Source: Ideonella sp. MAG2
GTDB taxonomy: Bacteria; Pseudomonadota; Gammaproteobacteria; Burkholderiales; Burkholderiaceae_C
Length of the DNA stretch: 64,000 nucleotides
Reading direction: 5' to 3'
Assembly: GCA_004359425.1 (NCBI GenBank)
Contig: PTEU01000002.1
Span: 622,736 to 686,735, forward strand
The translations under genes and the position numbers were made by a program. A model generated the notes under the pieces. That model was not told the origin of the DNA. It did no database searches and worked only from the letters and a program-made list of their open reading frames with translations. Shown here piece by piece: positions 17,277-26,503 of the stretch. Every line of letters starts with the position of its first letter. The first letter of the stretch is position 1.

Positions 17277-18335
17277 ATGTCTGCCCACTCTACGGCCAAC
17301 CCGTCCCTGATTACCTGGGCAGCCCCCGAGCGCGAGCGAGCATTTCGCGAGTGGCTGATGCCCTTGCTCGGCACCCACCAGCTCGACATGAGTACCTTGG
17401 CACCGGCCTCGGCCGACGCCAGCTTTCGCCGCTACTTCCGCATCCGGGGTGCAGCCGCCAGCATGATCATCATGGATGCGCCGCCGCCCTTGGAGGACGT
17501 GCGTCCTTTCCTGCAAGTGGCCGGGCTGATCCATCAAGCGGGCTTGAACGCCCCCAGGGTGTTAGCCGCTGATGAAACACAAGGCTTTTTACTGCTCAGC
17601 GACCTGGGGCAAGGCCTCTACCTGAATGCCCTGAAAGAGGCCAACCAGGCCCAAGCCGACCGCTTGATGCGAGATGCCATTCGCGCCTTGGTGCATTGGC
17701 AAAGTACGGTAAAGGCCGACAGCCTGCCGCTCTATGACGCGCCCTTGCTACAGCGCGAGTTAGACCTCTTTCCCGAATGGTGTGTCAGCCGGGAGTTCGG
17801 CGTCACCTGGGGCGACAAAGAGCGGCAACTCTGGAGCGGCATCTGCCAACATCTGCTGGACAGCGCCCTGGCCCAACCCACCGTGGCCGTGCACCGTGAC
17901 TGGATGCCCCGCAACCTGATGGTGGCCGACCCGAACCCGGGCATTCTGGACTTTCAAGATGCTGTGCGCGGCCCCATCAGCTATGACGTGGCCTCGATGC
18001 TGCGCGATGCCTTTTTGTCTTGGGACGAAGAGCATGAGCTGGACTGGGCCGTGCGCTACTGGGAGCAGGCCCGCAAGGTGGCCCTGCCGGTCAACGAGGA
18101 CTTCGGTGAGTTTTGGCGTCAGGTGGAATGGATGGGCCTGCAGCGCCACTTAAAGATTCTGGGCATCTTCTGCCGCCTGAAACACCGTGATGGCAAGCCC
18201 AAGTACAGCGAAGATCTGCCGCGCTTTTTCAACTACGCCACCAAGGTGGCCATGCGCTATGCCCCGCTCAAGCCCTTGGTGCGTTTGCTGGAACCCTTGC
18301 AAGGCCAAGCTTTGACCGTCGGCTACACCTTCTGA
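17277..18335 (+). CDS. Aminoglycoside phosphotransferase-fold sugar kinase (AmgK-like)
   Basis: A 352-residue kinase of the APH/choline kinase fold. The catalytic loop is VHRDWMPRNLMV and the metal-binding loop is ILDFQDAVRGPISYDVASML. Proteins of this kind divergent from lptD include AmgK, which phosphorylates N-acetylmuramate or N-acetylglucosamine at the anomeric position for peptidoglycan recycling. The usual partner, the uridylyltransferase MurU, is not next to it here; a LysR gene on the other strand follows and overlaps its last 13 bp. The substrate is therefore inferred from family and place. Confidence 0.82.
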   Translation: MSAHSTANPSLITWAAPERERAFREWLMPLLGTHQLDMSTLAPASADASFRRYFRIRGAAASMIIMDAPPPLEDVRPFLQVAGLIHQAGLNAPRVLAADETQGFLLLSDLGQGLYLNALKEANQAQADRLMRDAIRALVHWQSTVKADSLPLYDAPLLQRELDLFPEWCVSREFGVTWGDKERQLWSGICQHLLDSALAQPTVAVHRDWMPRNLMVADPNPGILDFQDAVRGPISYDVASMLRDAFLSWDEEHELDWAVRYWEQARKVALPVNEDFGEFWRQVEWMGLQRHLKILGIFCRLKHRDGKPKYSEDLPRFFNYATKVAMRYAPLKPLVRLLEPLQGQALTVGYTF

Positions 18336-19294
18336 GCAGCGCTGGTCTCACAACCAGCGGCGGCCAGCCACGGGTCGCGGTCTTGCCCACCAAACGAGGC
18401 CACCAAGAAATCCATCATTGCTCGCGTGCGGGCGGGAACATGCTGTCGCGTGGGCATGCAAATCCACAGGTCTGAGCTGAACAGACGCCACTCGGGCAGC
18501 ACCCGCTCCAGGGCATGCTCCATCAGAGCGTCCTCCACCACATAAGAGGGCAGGCCCGCGATACCCAAGCCGGCCAGCGCTGCGGCGTAATTGGTGTCTA
18601 CGTGGGTGGTGGACAAAACCCCGCGCCCGGGTGCAATGAAGAAAGACTCGGTGCCCGCCGCGTCTGCGTTGCAGGTACCGCAATAAAAGGTCAGCCCCCG
18701 CAGCACATCAGAAGTGGGGGGGATCAGCACATCGTGTGCCGTGAATTCACGGGGATGCGTGGGCCGCCCTCGGACGTCCAAGTACTCCGGCGAGGCCACG
18801 GTTACGACCTCGGTGCGTGCCAGACGTTTGGCCACAAAGTGCCCATCCAAGGGTTTACGCGACAACACCAAGGTCAGGTCAAAGCTCTCATCCACCGTCT
18901 CCACCGGGCCATGGGCGGCAATCTCCACCGTCACCAGCGGGTGTTGCGCATGAAAGCGCGGTAGCAGCTTGGCCAGTTGGTGGGTGGCCACAGAGGGCGG
19001 GCACAAGAGCCGCACATGGCCCCGCACCTCCGAGATGGCAGCGCTCGCCAGGGCTTCGGCTTCTTCCAGGTCGACCAAGATTTGGCGCACCCGCTCCAGG
19101 TACTGCTCGCCCACATCCGTCAGCGCAATGCGCCGGGTGGTTCGGTTCATGAGGCGAGCCCCAAGGTGCTCCTCCAGCTCGGCCACCACACGAGTCACCA
19201 CCGCCGGGGCCAAGTTCAGGGCACGCGATGCAGCGCTAAAGCTCCCTTCGTCAATGACCCGGGCAAACACCCGCATGGCGCGAAGTGTGTCCAT
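18323..19294 (-). CDS. LysR-family transcriptional regulator
   Basis: A 323-residue LysR protein with an N-terminal winged helix (FARVIDEGSFSAASRALNLA, then VTRVVAELEEHLGARLMNRT) and a periplasmic-binding-like effector domain from about residue 90. It belongs to the large subgroup that includes DsdC/PtxR-like orphan regulators of Burkholderiales. It converges on the AmgK-like kinase gene and is divergent from the DUF4148 gene, its only candidate target nearby. The effector domain is complete. No specific ligand can be named. Confidence 0.88.
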   Translation of the reverse strand: MDTLRAMRVFARVIDEGSFSAASRALNLAPAVVTRVVAELEEHLGARLMNRTTRRIALTDVGEQYLERVRQILVDLEEAEALASAAISEVRGHVRLLCPPSVATHQLAKLLPRFHAQHPLVTVEIAAHGPVETVDESFDLTLVLSRKPLDGHFVAKRLARTEVVTVASPEYLDVRGRPTHPREFTAHDVLIPPTSDVLRGLTFYCGTCNADAAGTESFFIAPGRGVLSTTHVDTNYAAALAGLGIAGLPSYVVEDALMEHALERVLPEWRLFSSDLWICMPTRQHVPARTRAMMDFLVASFGGQDRDPWLAAAGCETSAAQKV

Positions 19295-19482
19295 TGATTG
19301 TTCCTTTTTTGAAAATAGACATTGTATATTTCTTGCATTTATTCCGCTTAAGTCAATGTGTACAGTTCACCCCATCGATGAGCCAAAACGACTCACCGAG
19401 GCAAGTTAAGACTTATGTCAAAAGTTAGTGCTCACAGTCTTCTCTTACTCCTCCCTTCCCTATCTGCATTAAGGACTTCATC

Positions 19483-19932
19483 ATGAACCGACCCGCTACC
19501 TTCTTCGTCGCCGCTGCCATCACCGTGCTGAGCCACGCCGCCATGGCCCAAGACGCGATCCCGGCCACCTGGGCCAATGAAGTGGCCACGCCGGTGACCT
19601 CCACGGTCAGCCGCGCTGAAGTGCGTGCCGCCTTGGAGGTGGCCCGCCAAACTGGCCAGCTGAACCCCTTCGACAGCGATGTGCATGTTCGAGTCAATGC
19701 CCCTGTACAAGCGCCAACGATGCTGGCCCGCACCCAGCAAGGCGCTGAGCGTGTGGCAGCCCTGGCCCGCCAGCCCGCCGGCAGTGGCTTGACCCGCGAG
19801 CAAGTTCGCGCTGAGTTTTTGGCTGCGCGGCAAGCTGGGCAGATCAACAGCTTTGACAACCTGGCTGACTTGAACGCGCCGGTCAAGGCCATCCGCACGG
19901 CACCCGCCACGCTGGCCCAGGCTGCGCGATAA
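19483..19932 (+). CDS. Secreted DUF4148 protein
   Basis: A 149-residue exported protein with a clear signal peptide (FFVAAAITVLSHAAMAQ). It carries two copies of the DUF4148 repeat, SRAEVRAALEVARQTGQLNP and LTREQVRAEFLAARQAGQIN, spaced about 75 residues apart. DUF4148 proteins are small, abundant periplasmic proteins found almost only in Burkholderiales; their role is unknown. The ATG at 19483 follows AAGGAC. It is a single-gene unit closed by a strong terminator and divergent from the LysR gene. Confidence 0.85.
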   Translation: MNRPATFFVAAAITVLSHAAMAQDAIPATWANEVATPVTSTVSRAEVRAALEVARQTGQLNPFDSDVHVRVNAPVQAPTMLARTQQGAERVAALARQPAGSGLTREQVRAEFLAARQAGQINSFDNLADLNAPVKAIRTAPATLAQAAR

Positions 19933-19970
19933 GCAGCGAGCCGCCCAGCCAGGGCGGTGCTCTCAAAGCC

Positions 19971-19998
19971 AAAGGGCGGGGTGTCACCCGCCCTTTTT
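19971..19998. terminator. Bidirectional intrinsic terminator
   Basis: AAAGGGCGGG (19971-19980) and CCCGCCCTTT (19987-19996) form a perfect 10-bp stem with a GTGTCA loop and a T-run on the plus strand; the A-run gives T's on the minus strand. It serves the DUF4148 gene and the converging M20 peptidase gene, which ends 22 bp away. Confidence 0.85.
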
Positions 19999-20019
19999 GC
20001 GTCTGCGGCAGAGCCTAGT

Positions 20020-21486
20020 TCAAGGATGCGCTGCGACCACCTGTGCCACCGCCGCCGTCAAGCGGCGCGCATAGGGCAGGTGCAAGAACTCATTCGGCCC
20101 ATGGGCGTTGCTCTTGGGGCCGAGCACCCCGCAGACCATCATTTGCGCGCTGGGAAAGCCCTGCTGCAACAGATTCATCAAGGGTATGGTGCCGCCTTGG
20201 CCGATATAGCCCAGCGGTGCGCCGAAGTAGGCTTGTGAAGCGCTGTCCATGGCCTTCTCCAGCCAAGGGGCCAAACTCGGCGCATTCCACCCCGTGGCTC
20301 CCCAATTGTTCATGCGGCCGTCGGGGTGAAAGGTGACTTTGGCGTTGTAGGGCGCGTTGTCTTCCAGCAAGGCCTTGAGCTGCACGGCTGCCTCATGCCC
20401 CTCAACCAGCGGCGGCAGGCGCAGGCTCAGCTTGAACGCGGTGTAGGGGCGCAGCACATTGCCGGCGTTGGCCAGGGCTGGCATGCCGTCCACCCCCGTG
20501 ACGGACAGGGTGGGCCGCCAGGTACGGTTCAGCAATGCCTGCACCGAATCTTTGGTGGTGGGCAGGGCAAACGCACCATCGGCCCCACAGGCCCAGGGGT
20601 AACGCTTCCAGACCTCTTCACCCAAAATGTCAGCGGTCGCCTGGGCTTGTGCCACGCGCTCTGGCGGAATCTCGCAATGAAAGACCGTCGGCAGCAACTG
20701 GCCGGTCTTGGCATCCTCTAGCCTGTCCAACACCTGACGCATGATGCGGAAACTGGAGGGCACGAGGCCGCTGGCATCGCCTGAGTGAATACCTTCGGTC
20801 AGGATCTCGACCTTGAGCGTGCCCGTGATGTTGCCGCGCAAGCTGGTGGTGAGCCAGAGTTGGTCGTAGTTGCCCGCACCGCTGTCGAGGCAGACCACCA
20901 AGCTCACGTCACCCAGGCGTGGCCGCAGGGCCTCCAGGTAGAGGGGCAGGTCAAACGAGCCGGACTCTTCGCAGCTTTCGATCAAGCCCACAATGCGCGG
21001 ATGCGGCAGGTTTTGCGCCTTCAGGGCCTCAATCGCACTGACGGCTGCATAAACGGCATAGCCATCATCGGCACCACCTCGGCCATAGAGCTTGTCGCCG
21101 TCCAGCTTGGGCGTCCAGGGGCCGAGGTCAGAGCGCCACCCGCTGAACTCGGGTTGCTTGTCGAGGTGGCCGTACATCAGCACGGTGTGGGTGCTGCCGG
21201 CCTTGGTGGCCGGTATCTCGAAAAAAATCACCGGGGTGCGCCCGGGCTGGCGCACCACCTCCAGGGTCAAGCCCGGTACTTTGCGGCTCTCCACCCAAGC
21301 CGCCGCGTCGCGCACCACCTTGTCGATCAGGCCATGGGCTTCCCAGTCGGCATCAAACATCGGGCTTTTGGCCGGAATGGCGATGTATTCCGTGAGGCAA
21401 GGCAAGATGCGCTGCGCCCAGGCCTCATCGACAAAGGCGGCGAGTTGTTGGGCATCGGGGGTTGGCAGTTTTTCAGGGGCGTTCAT
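20020..21486 (-). CDS. M20-family metallopeptidase (dipeptidase/carnosinase-like)
   Basis: A 488-residue cytoplasmic zinc peptidase. The metal-site elements are VLMYGHLDKQPEFSGW, LYGRGGADDGYAVYAAV and GLIESCEESGSFDLP, a pattern seen in the CNDP/carboxypeptidase G2-like branch that cleaves dipeptides and related amides. The ATG at 21486 has GGAG nine bases upstream; the much longer open frame above it overlaps the divergent binding-protein gene and has no coding character. It stands alone, between a shared terminator and the divergent gene. The exact substrate is unknown. Confidence 0.87.
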   Translation of the reverse strand: MNAPEKLPTPDAQQLAAFVDEAWAQRILPCLTEYIAIPAKSPMFDADWEAHGLIDKVVRDAAAWVESRKVPGLTLEVVRQPGRTPVIFFEIPATKAGSTHTVLMYGHLDKQPEFSGWRSDLGPWTPKLDGDKLYGRGGADDGYAVYAAVSAIEALKAQNLPHPRIVGLIESCEESGSFDLPLYLEALRPRLGDVSLVVCLDSGAGNYDQLWLTTSLRGNITGTLKVEILTEGIHSGDASGLVPSSFRIMRQVLDRLEDAKTGQLLPTVFHCEIPPERVAQAQATADILGEEVWKRYPWACGADGAFALPTTKDSVQALLNRTWRPTLSVTGVDGMPALANAGNVLRPYTAFKLSLRLPPLVEGHEAAVQLKALLEDNAPYNAKVTFHPDGRMNNWGATGWNAPSLAPWLEKAMDSASQAYFGAPLGYIGQGGTIPLMNLLQQGFPSAQMMVCGVLGPKSNAHGPNEFLHLPYARRLTAAVAQVVAAHP

Positions 21487-21602
21487 GGTGGTGATCTCCA
21501 CACAGTCGGGCGATGCCGAATTGTGCGCCTTTGGGCTGCGACCTATGCTTTGCGCCAACAAACCACTCCCCAAGCCCGACAGGTTCCAAGGTTCATTTGA
21601 CT

Positions 21603-22766
21603 GTGCTGACGCCCCTCTTGAGTGCCTGCTCGCGCCGCCACTGGCTTGCCGTGGGCATGGCGGCAGCCGCAGGCCCACGCCTCTGCCCCGCCACCCCTGA
21701 CACCGGCCCGCAAGCCCCCCGCCATGCGCTGGTGGTCGGCCAGACGCTGTCACTCGATGCGGGGCGCAACCCGGCCGCAGTGGCTGTACGCCAAGGCATT
21801 GAGACAGCCCTGCAAGTCGTGCGGCTGAATGGCGGCATACGCGGCCGCCCTTTGTGGCTGCGCAGCTTGGACGATCAAGGTCAACCCGAGGCGGCGGCCA
21901 GAAATGCCCAACGCCTTGCCGACGAGGGAGCCCTGCTGCTGTTTGCACCCCTGGGTGACGCCTGCGCCAGCGCCGTGCTGGCCGTCGCCAGCCGCCGCCA
22001 AATGCCGCTCATGGCACCGCTTTCGGGTTTGGCCCGCTTCTATGAGGCCATTCCCTCCGGGGTTTACCCCGTGCGTGCCAGTGCCCGCGCCGAGTGCGAA
22101 TTTCTTTGGGGTCATGCCCGGACCATGGGCATGCGGCGAGTGGCCGTTTTGCACCTGGACGACGAGTTTGGCCGCAGCCTGCGGGATGACGCCCATGCCG
22201 CCGCCGAGGCCTTGGGGCTGCCCCCCGTTCTGTCGATGAGCCTGGCCCCAGGCAGCTCCGCCGCGGCACTGGCCCCTCTTCTGGAGCGCGCACGCCATGT
22301 CGATATGGTGTTGCTGCTGACTGATGGCCCCGCTGCGGCCGAGTTTGTGCGGCAACTCCGGCGCCTAGGCCTGCGGGCCGTGGTGATGGGCCTGAGTACC
22401 TGTGCCGCTGGGGTGCTGGCCCAGTTGGGCCCCGAGGCTTATGGTCTTCAGTTCAGCCAAGTTGTGCCCAGCCCCTGGGGAGCCAGCCTGCACTGGGTAC
22501 AGCAGTTCCAACTGGCGTTCAAAGCCAGCTTTCGTGGTCAGCCCTTATCTCACCTCTGCCTGGAGGCTTACGTCAGCACCCTGGCCTTGGCAGAGGCGCT
22601 GCGCAATGCAGGCCCGCAACCCACACGCGAAAGCTTGCGAGCGGCCCTGCACAACAGCAGCGTGGCCTTGGATGGCTTTAGCAGCCACTACCTCGATGGC
22701 CAAGCCCGGGGCAGCCGCTATGTGGACATGGCTTTGGTTGGCCATGATGGGCGTTGGCGGCAATAG
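21603..22766 (+). CDS. Orphan periplasmic binding protein (branched-chain amino acid type)
   Basis: A 387-residue protein of the type 1 periplasmic binding fold (Peripla_BP_6), used by amino-acid and amide ABC transporters for capture and by some sensors. Family features are HALVVGQTLSLDAG, GIETALQVVRLNGGIRGRPL and the RRVAVLHLDDEFGRS hinge strand. The GTG at 21603 gives a short signal-like start (LTPLLSACSRRHWLAVGMAA). There are no permease or ATPase genes nearby, so it is either served by a transporter elsewhere or acts in sensing. Ligand unknown. Confidence 0.75.
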   Translation: MLTPLLSACSRRHWLAVGMAAAAGPRLCPATPDTGPQAPRHALVVGQTLSLDAGRNPAAVAVRQGIETALQVVRLNGGIRGRPLWLRSLDDQGQPEAAARNAQRLADEGALLLFAPLGDACASAVLAVASRRQMPLMAPLSGLARFYEAIPSGVYPVRASARAECEFLWGHARTMGMRRVAVLHLDDEFGRSLRDDAHAAAEALGLPPVLSMSLAPGSSAAALAPLLERARHVDMVLLLTDGPAAAEFVRQLRRLGLRAVVMGLSTCAAGVLAQLGPEAYGLQFSQVVPSPWGASLHWVQQFQLAFKASFRGQPLSHLCLEAYVSTLALAEALRNAGPQPTRESLRAALHNSSVALDGFSSHYLDGQARGSRYVDMALVGHDGRWRQ

Positions 22767-22828
22767 CCTTTACAGCCACATCGTCATTTGCGGCTCGGGT
22801 CCGGGCTCGTCATGCCAGTGGCGCGCCA

Positions 22829-23794
22829 CTATCGCGCGGCTGGGGGTAACAGGTCGCGCCAGGTCATGGGCCGCTGGGGCGGCTGGCACTGGAACGGCGG
22901 TGGCTGCTCGCCAGGCGCTTGGTCACACACCGCAAAAAAATCCTTGGCCAAAGGATTGCAGTGCTGGGTGGTCTGCGCCCACAGGCTCAGCAAGAACCAG
23001 AACACGATGTACAGCAGCGGGGCCGCCCACAAAGCCCAGCGGACCGGGCGTGACAGACGCCGATCCACCACAGCCCACAGCACCAGCAGCACAATGCCCA
23101 GCACGCCAGTGCGAGAGGCCGTAAGCACTACGCCCAGCACCAACAAAGCCCCCATGGCCGCAAAGGCCGCTGTAGGCAAACGCCAGACCAAGAAGCGCCG
23201 CTGCTCGGCCAAAGGAAGCAGCGCAATCAGTGCCCACATGAGCCAGGAGCTGAGGTGATTGGGTTGGCGCAGATTGCCCACACCGCGCCCCACCAAGCCT
23301 GAGTGCGCCATGACATTACCGTCGATCCATGACGGCAAAAACACTTGCAGCACTGCAATCACCGCACTGAGCACCCCTGCAAGCACCACGGCCGAGGCAA
23401 AGGCATGAAACGCTTCCAGCCCGCCATCCCGTGCCCGGCGTGCCCAACCTGCCGCCCACAACACCGCCGCCGCCCCGCCCAACAAGGCCAAGCCCGACAA
23501 GGCCAAAGAACTGGGCCACGCCCCGCCCCACCAACTCCACAACGCCGCCCCAACCATGAGCACCAAGGCCAGCAGCATGGGCGCACACTGCCGCCACTGA
23601 ACCCCAGACGCCTGCACAGCGCCGCGAAACGTCAGCAGCAGCCCCCCCCAGCCCAGAAAACTGAGCAGGTGGTTAAACATGGTGACGGTGGGCGTGCGGC
23701 TGAAGGCCAGCAGGACGGGGGCGGCGACGGCGAGCAAGGTGCCGACTATCAACGCAGATCGTTCTGGTGGTGCTGGCAGATCAGTGGTGGACAT
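22829..23794 (-). CDS. Short O-antigen ligase / PglL-like membrane protein, probably C-terminally truncated
   Basis: A 321-residue membrane protein with about nine hydrophobic segments. The GNLRQPNHLSSWLMWAL and LTASRTGVLGIVLLVLW stretches are typical of the Wzy_C/PglL O-oligosaccharyltransferase core. Family members usually run to 500-600 residues with a further periplasmic loop and C-terminal domain; here the sequence changes after about residue 285 to a Pro/Gln-rich tail (APGEQPPPFQCQPPQRP) and stops. The ATG at 23794 is chosen because upstream codons lie across the divergent gene's leader. It sits near two pilin genes, as pilin glycosyltransferases often do. It is probably inactive as transferase unless the short form works. 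Confidence 0.65.
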   Translation of the reverse strand: MSTTDLPAPPERSALIVGTLLAVAAPVLLAFSRTPTVTMFNHLLSFLGWGGLLLTFRGAVQASGVQWRQCAPMLLALVLMVGAALWSWWGGAWPSSLALSGLALLGGAAAVLWAAGWARRARDGGLEAFHAFASAVVLAGVLSAVIAVLQVFLPSWIDGNVMAHSGLVGRGVGNLRQPNHLSSWLMWALIALLPLAEQRRFLVWRLPTAAFAAMGALLVLGVVLTASRTGVLGIVLLVLWAVVDRRLSRPVRWALWAAPLLYIVFWFLLSLWAQTTQHCNPLAKDFFAVCDQAPGEQPPPFQCQPPQRPMTWRDLLPPAAR

Positions 23795-23984
23795 GGCGTG
23801 ACGGTGTGTGAAAGCGACTCGATTCTGACTCAGGCACACCCCTGCCTTCTCGCACATGTGGGCAGGCGACCCACAGAGACTGCCAGCCCCCGCCCCCGTT
23901 ATGGACAATGGGCCTCCAAACCATCTCGAACGCGGGTGCATTGACGCCCCCCCTCAGGTCATCGCACTTCTGCCCCACTCGACC

Positions 23985-25394
23985 ATGCCCCCCTTCGACC
24001 TTTTGCGCTGGACGCGCTATGCCACTTACGCCTATCTGGTGGCGGTGCCTGGGCTGGTAGAGAGCCTCAACTTGCTCGCTATCCACGACACCGCCAGAGC
24101 CTTGCAAGCGGCCCTTTGCTGCCTGGCGGTGGCCGCTTGGGCTCAACGCTTTGACCCTCGTCAATGCCGCCTCAGCCGACTGCAACTCGGTTTGGTCGGC
24201 TTGATGGTGGCCTTGACGCTGGTGTCGATCGTGCAAGCCCAGTGGCCGTTGTTTGCCGCCACCGAAGCTTGCCTCTGGATGGGCCTGATCGCTCTGGGGT
24301 GGGTGTTTGCCGCGTCAGACAAGGACTGCCTGAGCCAAGAAATACCCGGCGTCATTGCCGCCGCCGTTTTGGCCATGGCCCTGCAAGAGGTGATGAATAT
24401 TGGCTTCGCCTGGTTATCGCACTTTCCGCTGGATGTTGGTGATGTGGGCCGGGGCCACCCGAATCGACGGCACTTTAATCATGTGCAAACCATGGCGCTC
24501 ATCCTAGCCGGAATACCTATGTGGTATGGCCAGGCGCGATGGATACGTTGGAGCGCATGGTTGGGCTTTGTCGTGGGTATGGCTTTGGTGTGGTTTTCCG
24601 GCGCGCGAAGCACTTTGTTGTCCTTGGCCATCGTCAGCCTCGGGTTTTTAGCACTGGTACAGCAAAAGCACTTTTGGACAAAGCGGCTACTGCTGATGGT
24701 AGCGGCCTCTGTTGCCACCTATATCATCGTCTACCGGTGGACACCAGATGCCATTGGCGTGGTGATTGCAGACGCTGAAACCATGAGCCAACGCAATCAG
24801 GCTGGCACCGTCAATACCAGAATCATGCTGTGGCAGCATGCTTGGAACATGGCCGCTGCAAAACCATGGACGGGATGGGGGGGCTTACACTACGCCACCC
24901 TCACACACTTACCGGCGGCTCACCCTCACAATATTATTTTGCAGTGGGCGGCGGAGTGGGGGTGGGTGTCGACCCTGTTGGCGCTCTTTGCATTAGCCCG
25001 GTTAACGCGCCTAGCAAGAGCGGCAATGAGGCGGCGATTGCGTGGGGCGTCTTGGCCACTCTCGCCAATAGCCACAGCTGCAGGGTTAGCATCCCTAGCG
25101 GGATGGGTCGATGCGATGTTTTCCGGAACTTTGACAATGCCAGCATCTCAGGTCTGGTGGCTTTTTTGTCTCGGAACTCATCAAATCAATAAACTGGCTG
25201 AAATAGATTCAAATTCCAAAGAGGCCAACTCGAAAAAACATCTAATTGGCATTGTATTTACCCTACTAACGCTATCAATCGCAAATGCCACTTACAATCA
25301 TTTATGTGGATTTGATATGCAATCAAACCCGCGATCAGAATCTTTACAACCCAGGCTATGGCTACTAGGTAACCTTCCTAAACAGGGCAGTTAA
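23985..25394 (+). CDS. O-antigen ligase-family membrane glycosyltransferase
   Basis: A 469-residue polytopic protein of the Wzy/WaaL/PglL superfamily, which moves lipid-linked glycans to lipid A, glycan or pilin. Features include GHPNRRHFNHVQTMALILAG, VWFSGARSTLLSLA, and the Wzy_C block RIMLWQHAWNMAAAKPWTGW followed by HPHNIILQWAAEWG, which carries the conserved His. The last 70 residues are encoded by markedly AT-richer DNA than the rest. It converges on the pilin gene at 25402 with a 7-bp gap. Pilin glycosylation is the favoured role because of position; polysaccharide ligation is the alternative. Confidence 0.8.
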   Translation: MPPFDLLRWTRYATYAYLVAVPGLVESLNLLAIHDTARALQAALCCLAVAAWAQRFDPRQCRLSRLQLGLVGLMVALTLVSIVQAQWPLFAATEACLWMGLIALGWVFAASDKDCLSQEIPGVIAAAVLAMALQEVMNIGFAWLSHFPLDVGDVGRGHPNRRHFNHVQTMALILAGIPMWYGQARWIRWSAWLGFVVGMALVWFSGARSTLLSLAIVSLGFLALVQQKHFWTKRLLLMVAASVATYIIVYRWTPDAIGVVIADAETMSQRNQAGTVNTRIMLWQHAWNMAAAKPWTGWGGLHYATLTHLPAAHPHNIILQWAAEWGWVSTLLALFALARLTRLARAAMRRRLRGASWPLSPIATAAGLASLAGWVDAMFSGTLTMPASQVWWLFCLGTHQINKLAEIDSNSKEANSKKHLIGIVFTLLTLSIANATYNHLCGFDMQSNPRSESLQPRLWLLGNLPKQGS

Positions 25395-25401
25395 TGTCGC
25401 A

Positions 25402-25839
25402 TCAAGAACCGCGACATTCAGGCGGTCTGAATTTTGGTAACAGAGTGCCGCCCGCTACACAGTTCCATTTTATACTTGATGAAGGAATGTTCCCTGCAGT
25501 CAAGGCTACGTCTGAACTCGAAGGTGTAAATACCAGCGAACCATCGCCAGCAATTTTTTCAAAGGTGATAGTAATTGCCCCAGTGGCGGGATCAATCTCC
25601 ATCATTTTCACATTGCTAGTGGGCGTATAAGACATCCCGCGAGAAAGATCGGAACTTCCCGTAGCCGCATTTTCTGCAACTAGCCCTTTGTTTGCAGCCA
25701 CCAAGGCCAGACCTTCGGTCACTCGAGCTCGAACAGTGTAATCTTGATAAGCTGGCAGAGCCACAGCAGCCAAAATTCCGACGATTGCCACCACAATCAT
25801 TAACTCAATGAGCGTAAACCCAGAGTATCGCTGCTTCAT
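25402..25839 (-). CDS. Type IV pilin (second copy)
   Basis: A 145-residue type IVa prepilin. The leader KQRYSG is followed by the peptidase site and the pilin helix [20 protein letters not shown], with Glu at mature position 5, then [13 protein letters not shown]. Two Cys near the C-terminus (KWNCVAGG and PPECRGS) should form the D-region disulphide loop. The N-terminal 50 residues are almost identical to the neighbouring pilin, while the C-terminal half is quite different. It lies 147 bp downstream of that pilin. It has its own leader with a hairpin but no clear promoter, and its DNA is AT-richer than its surroundings. Confidence 0.93.
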   Translation of the reverse strand: MKQRYSGFTLIELMIVVAIVGILAAVALPAYQDYTVRARVTEGLALVAANKGLVAENAATGSSDLSRGMSYTPTSNVKMMEIDPATGAITITFEKIAGDGSLVFTPSSSDVALTAGNIPSSSIKWNCVAGGTLLPKFRPPECRGS

Positions 25840-25897
25840 ATATCCACCTTCAGTCCAAAACAGTTATTGCTTCAGATCTTAAAACTTCTCAAGATGG

Positions 25898-25921
25898 TCA
25901 ATGACCCGAAAAGGTCATTGA
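25898..25921. promoter_or_regulatory. Palindrome upstream of the second pilin gene
   Basis: TCAATGACC (25898-25906) and GGTCATTGA (25913-25921) form a perfect 9-bp inverted repeat with a 6-nt centre. It lies about 60 bp upstream of the pilin start on the minus strand and has no T-run. It could be an operator or an RNA hairpin in the leader; function unknown. Confidence 0.4.
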
Positions 25922-25939
25922 AAAGGCGTCAATTACCAA

Positions 25940-25971
25940 ATGACAGAGAAGGCCAAAGCCCCCTCTGTCAT
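25940..25971 (-). terminator. Hairpin after the first pilin gene
   Basis: ATGACAGAG (25940-25948) pairs exactly with CTCTGTCAT (25963-25971), 15 bp past the stop of the upstream pilin, followed on the minus strand by TTTGGT. The weak U-tract suggests partial termination, which would make the first pilin far more abundant than the second. Confidence 0.5.
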
Positions 25972-25986
25972 CGCTAATACTATCTA

Positions 25987-26430
25987 TCAGCTAGATGCAC
26001 GGCACTGAGCAGGACGATACTTGGGATCCAAAGTACCACCCGTGCAACTCCAGGCGATGGTGGTCTTAGGGGGTGTACCCGCAACCAAGGCGGCACCCTC
26101 ACTGGTAGGGACGAAGGTAATCGTCTTGTCTGTACCACCTGATTTAGTCGTATATTTCACTGTTATGGTGCCACTTGTCTTGTCGATCGTCACGTCGTTA
26201 ACGTTATCTGTTTTCAAGAAATTGAATCCCGCACCCAGATCTAGCGAACCTGACGCGGCATTCTCCGCAACTGTAGATTTCGCAGCTGCGGCCATGCCAA
26301 CGCCTTCGACCACGCGTGCACGAACCGTGTAATCCTGATAAGCCGGCAAGGCAACAGCCGCCAAGATGCCTACGATGGCCACCACGATCATCAGTTCGAT
26401 CAGGGTGAAACCTTGTTGAATGCGCTTCAT
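25987..26430 (-). CDS. Type IV pilin (major-type, sigma-54 controlled)
   Basis: A 147-residue type IVa prepilin: leader MKRIQQG, then [20 protein letters not shown], conserved [16 protein letters not shown], and a C-terminal disulphide pair (AWSCTGG and PAQCRASS). The start at 26430 follows GGAG; a longer frame to 26466 lacks the normal leader length. A near-consensus sigma-54 promoter lies 74 bp upstream, as for PilSR-controlled pilA genes. It is the first of two tandem pilins and is the better candidate for the main subunit. Product should be processed by PilD, which is not in this window. Confidence 0.94.
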   Translation of the reverse strand: MKRIQQGFTLIELMIVVAIVGILAAVALPAYQDYTVRARVVEGVGMAAAAKSTVAENAASGSLDLGAGFNFLKTDNVNDVTIDKTSGTITVKYTTKSGGTDKTITFVPTSEGAALVAGTPPKTTIAWSCTGGTLDPKYRPAQCRASS

Positions 26431-26503
26431 GAGATGCTCCGTTGAGTTAGACGAGGAGTGAGACAAAAGGGCAGGCTGTACTGCTCCTGCTGAGCTTTCT
26501 ATA

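Noticed and set aside
19321-19420. The AT-rich stretch between the LysR and DUF4148 genes as a GTGTATACAC-type GntR operator
   Set aside because: It contains TGTATATT and TGTGTACAG but neither is the palindrome found near uraH and puuD.
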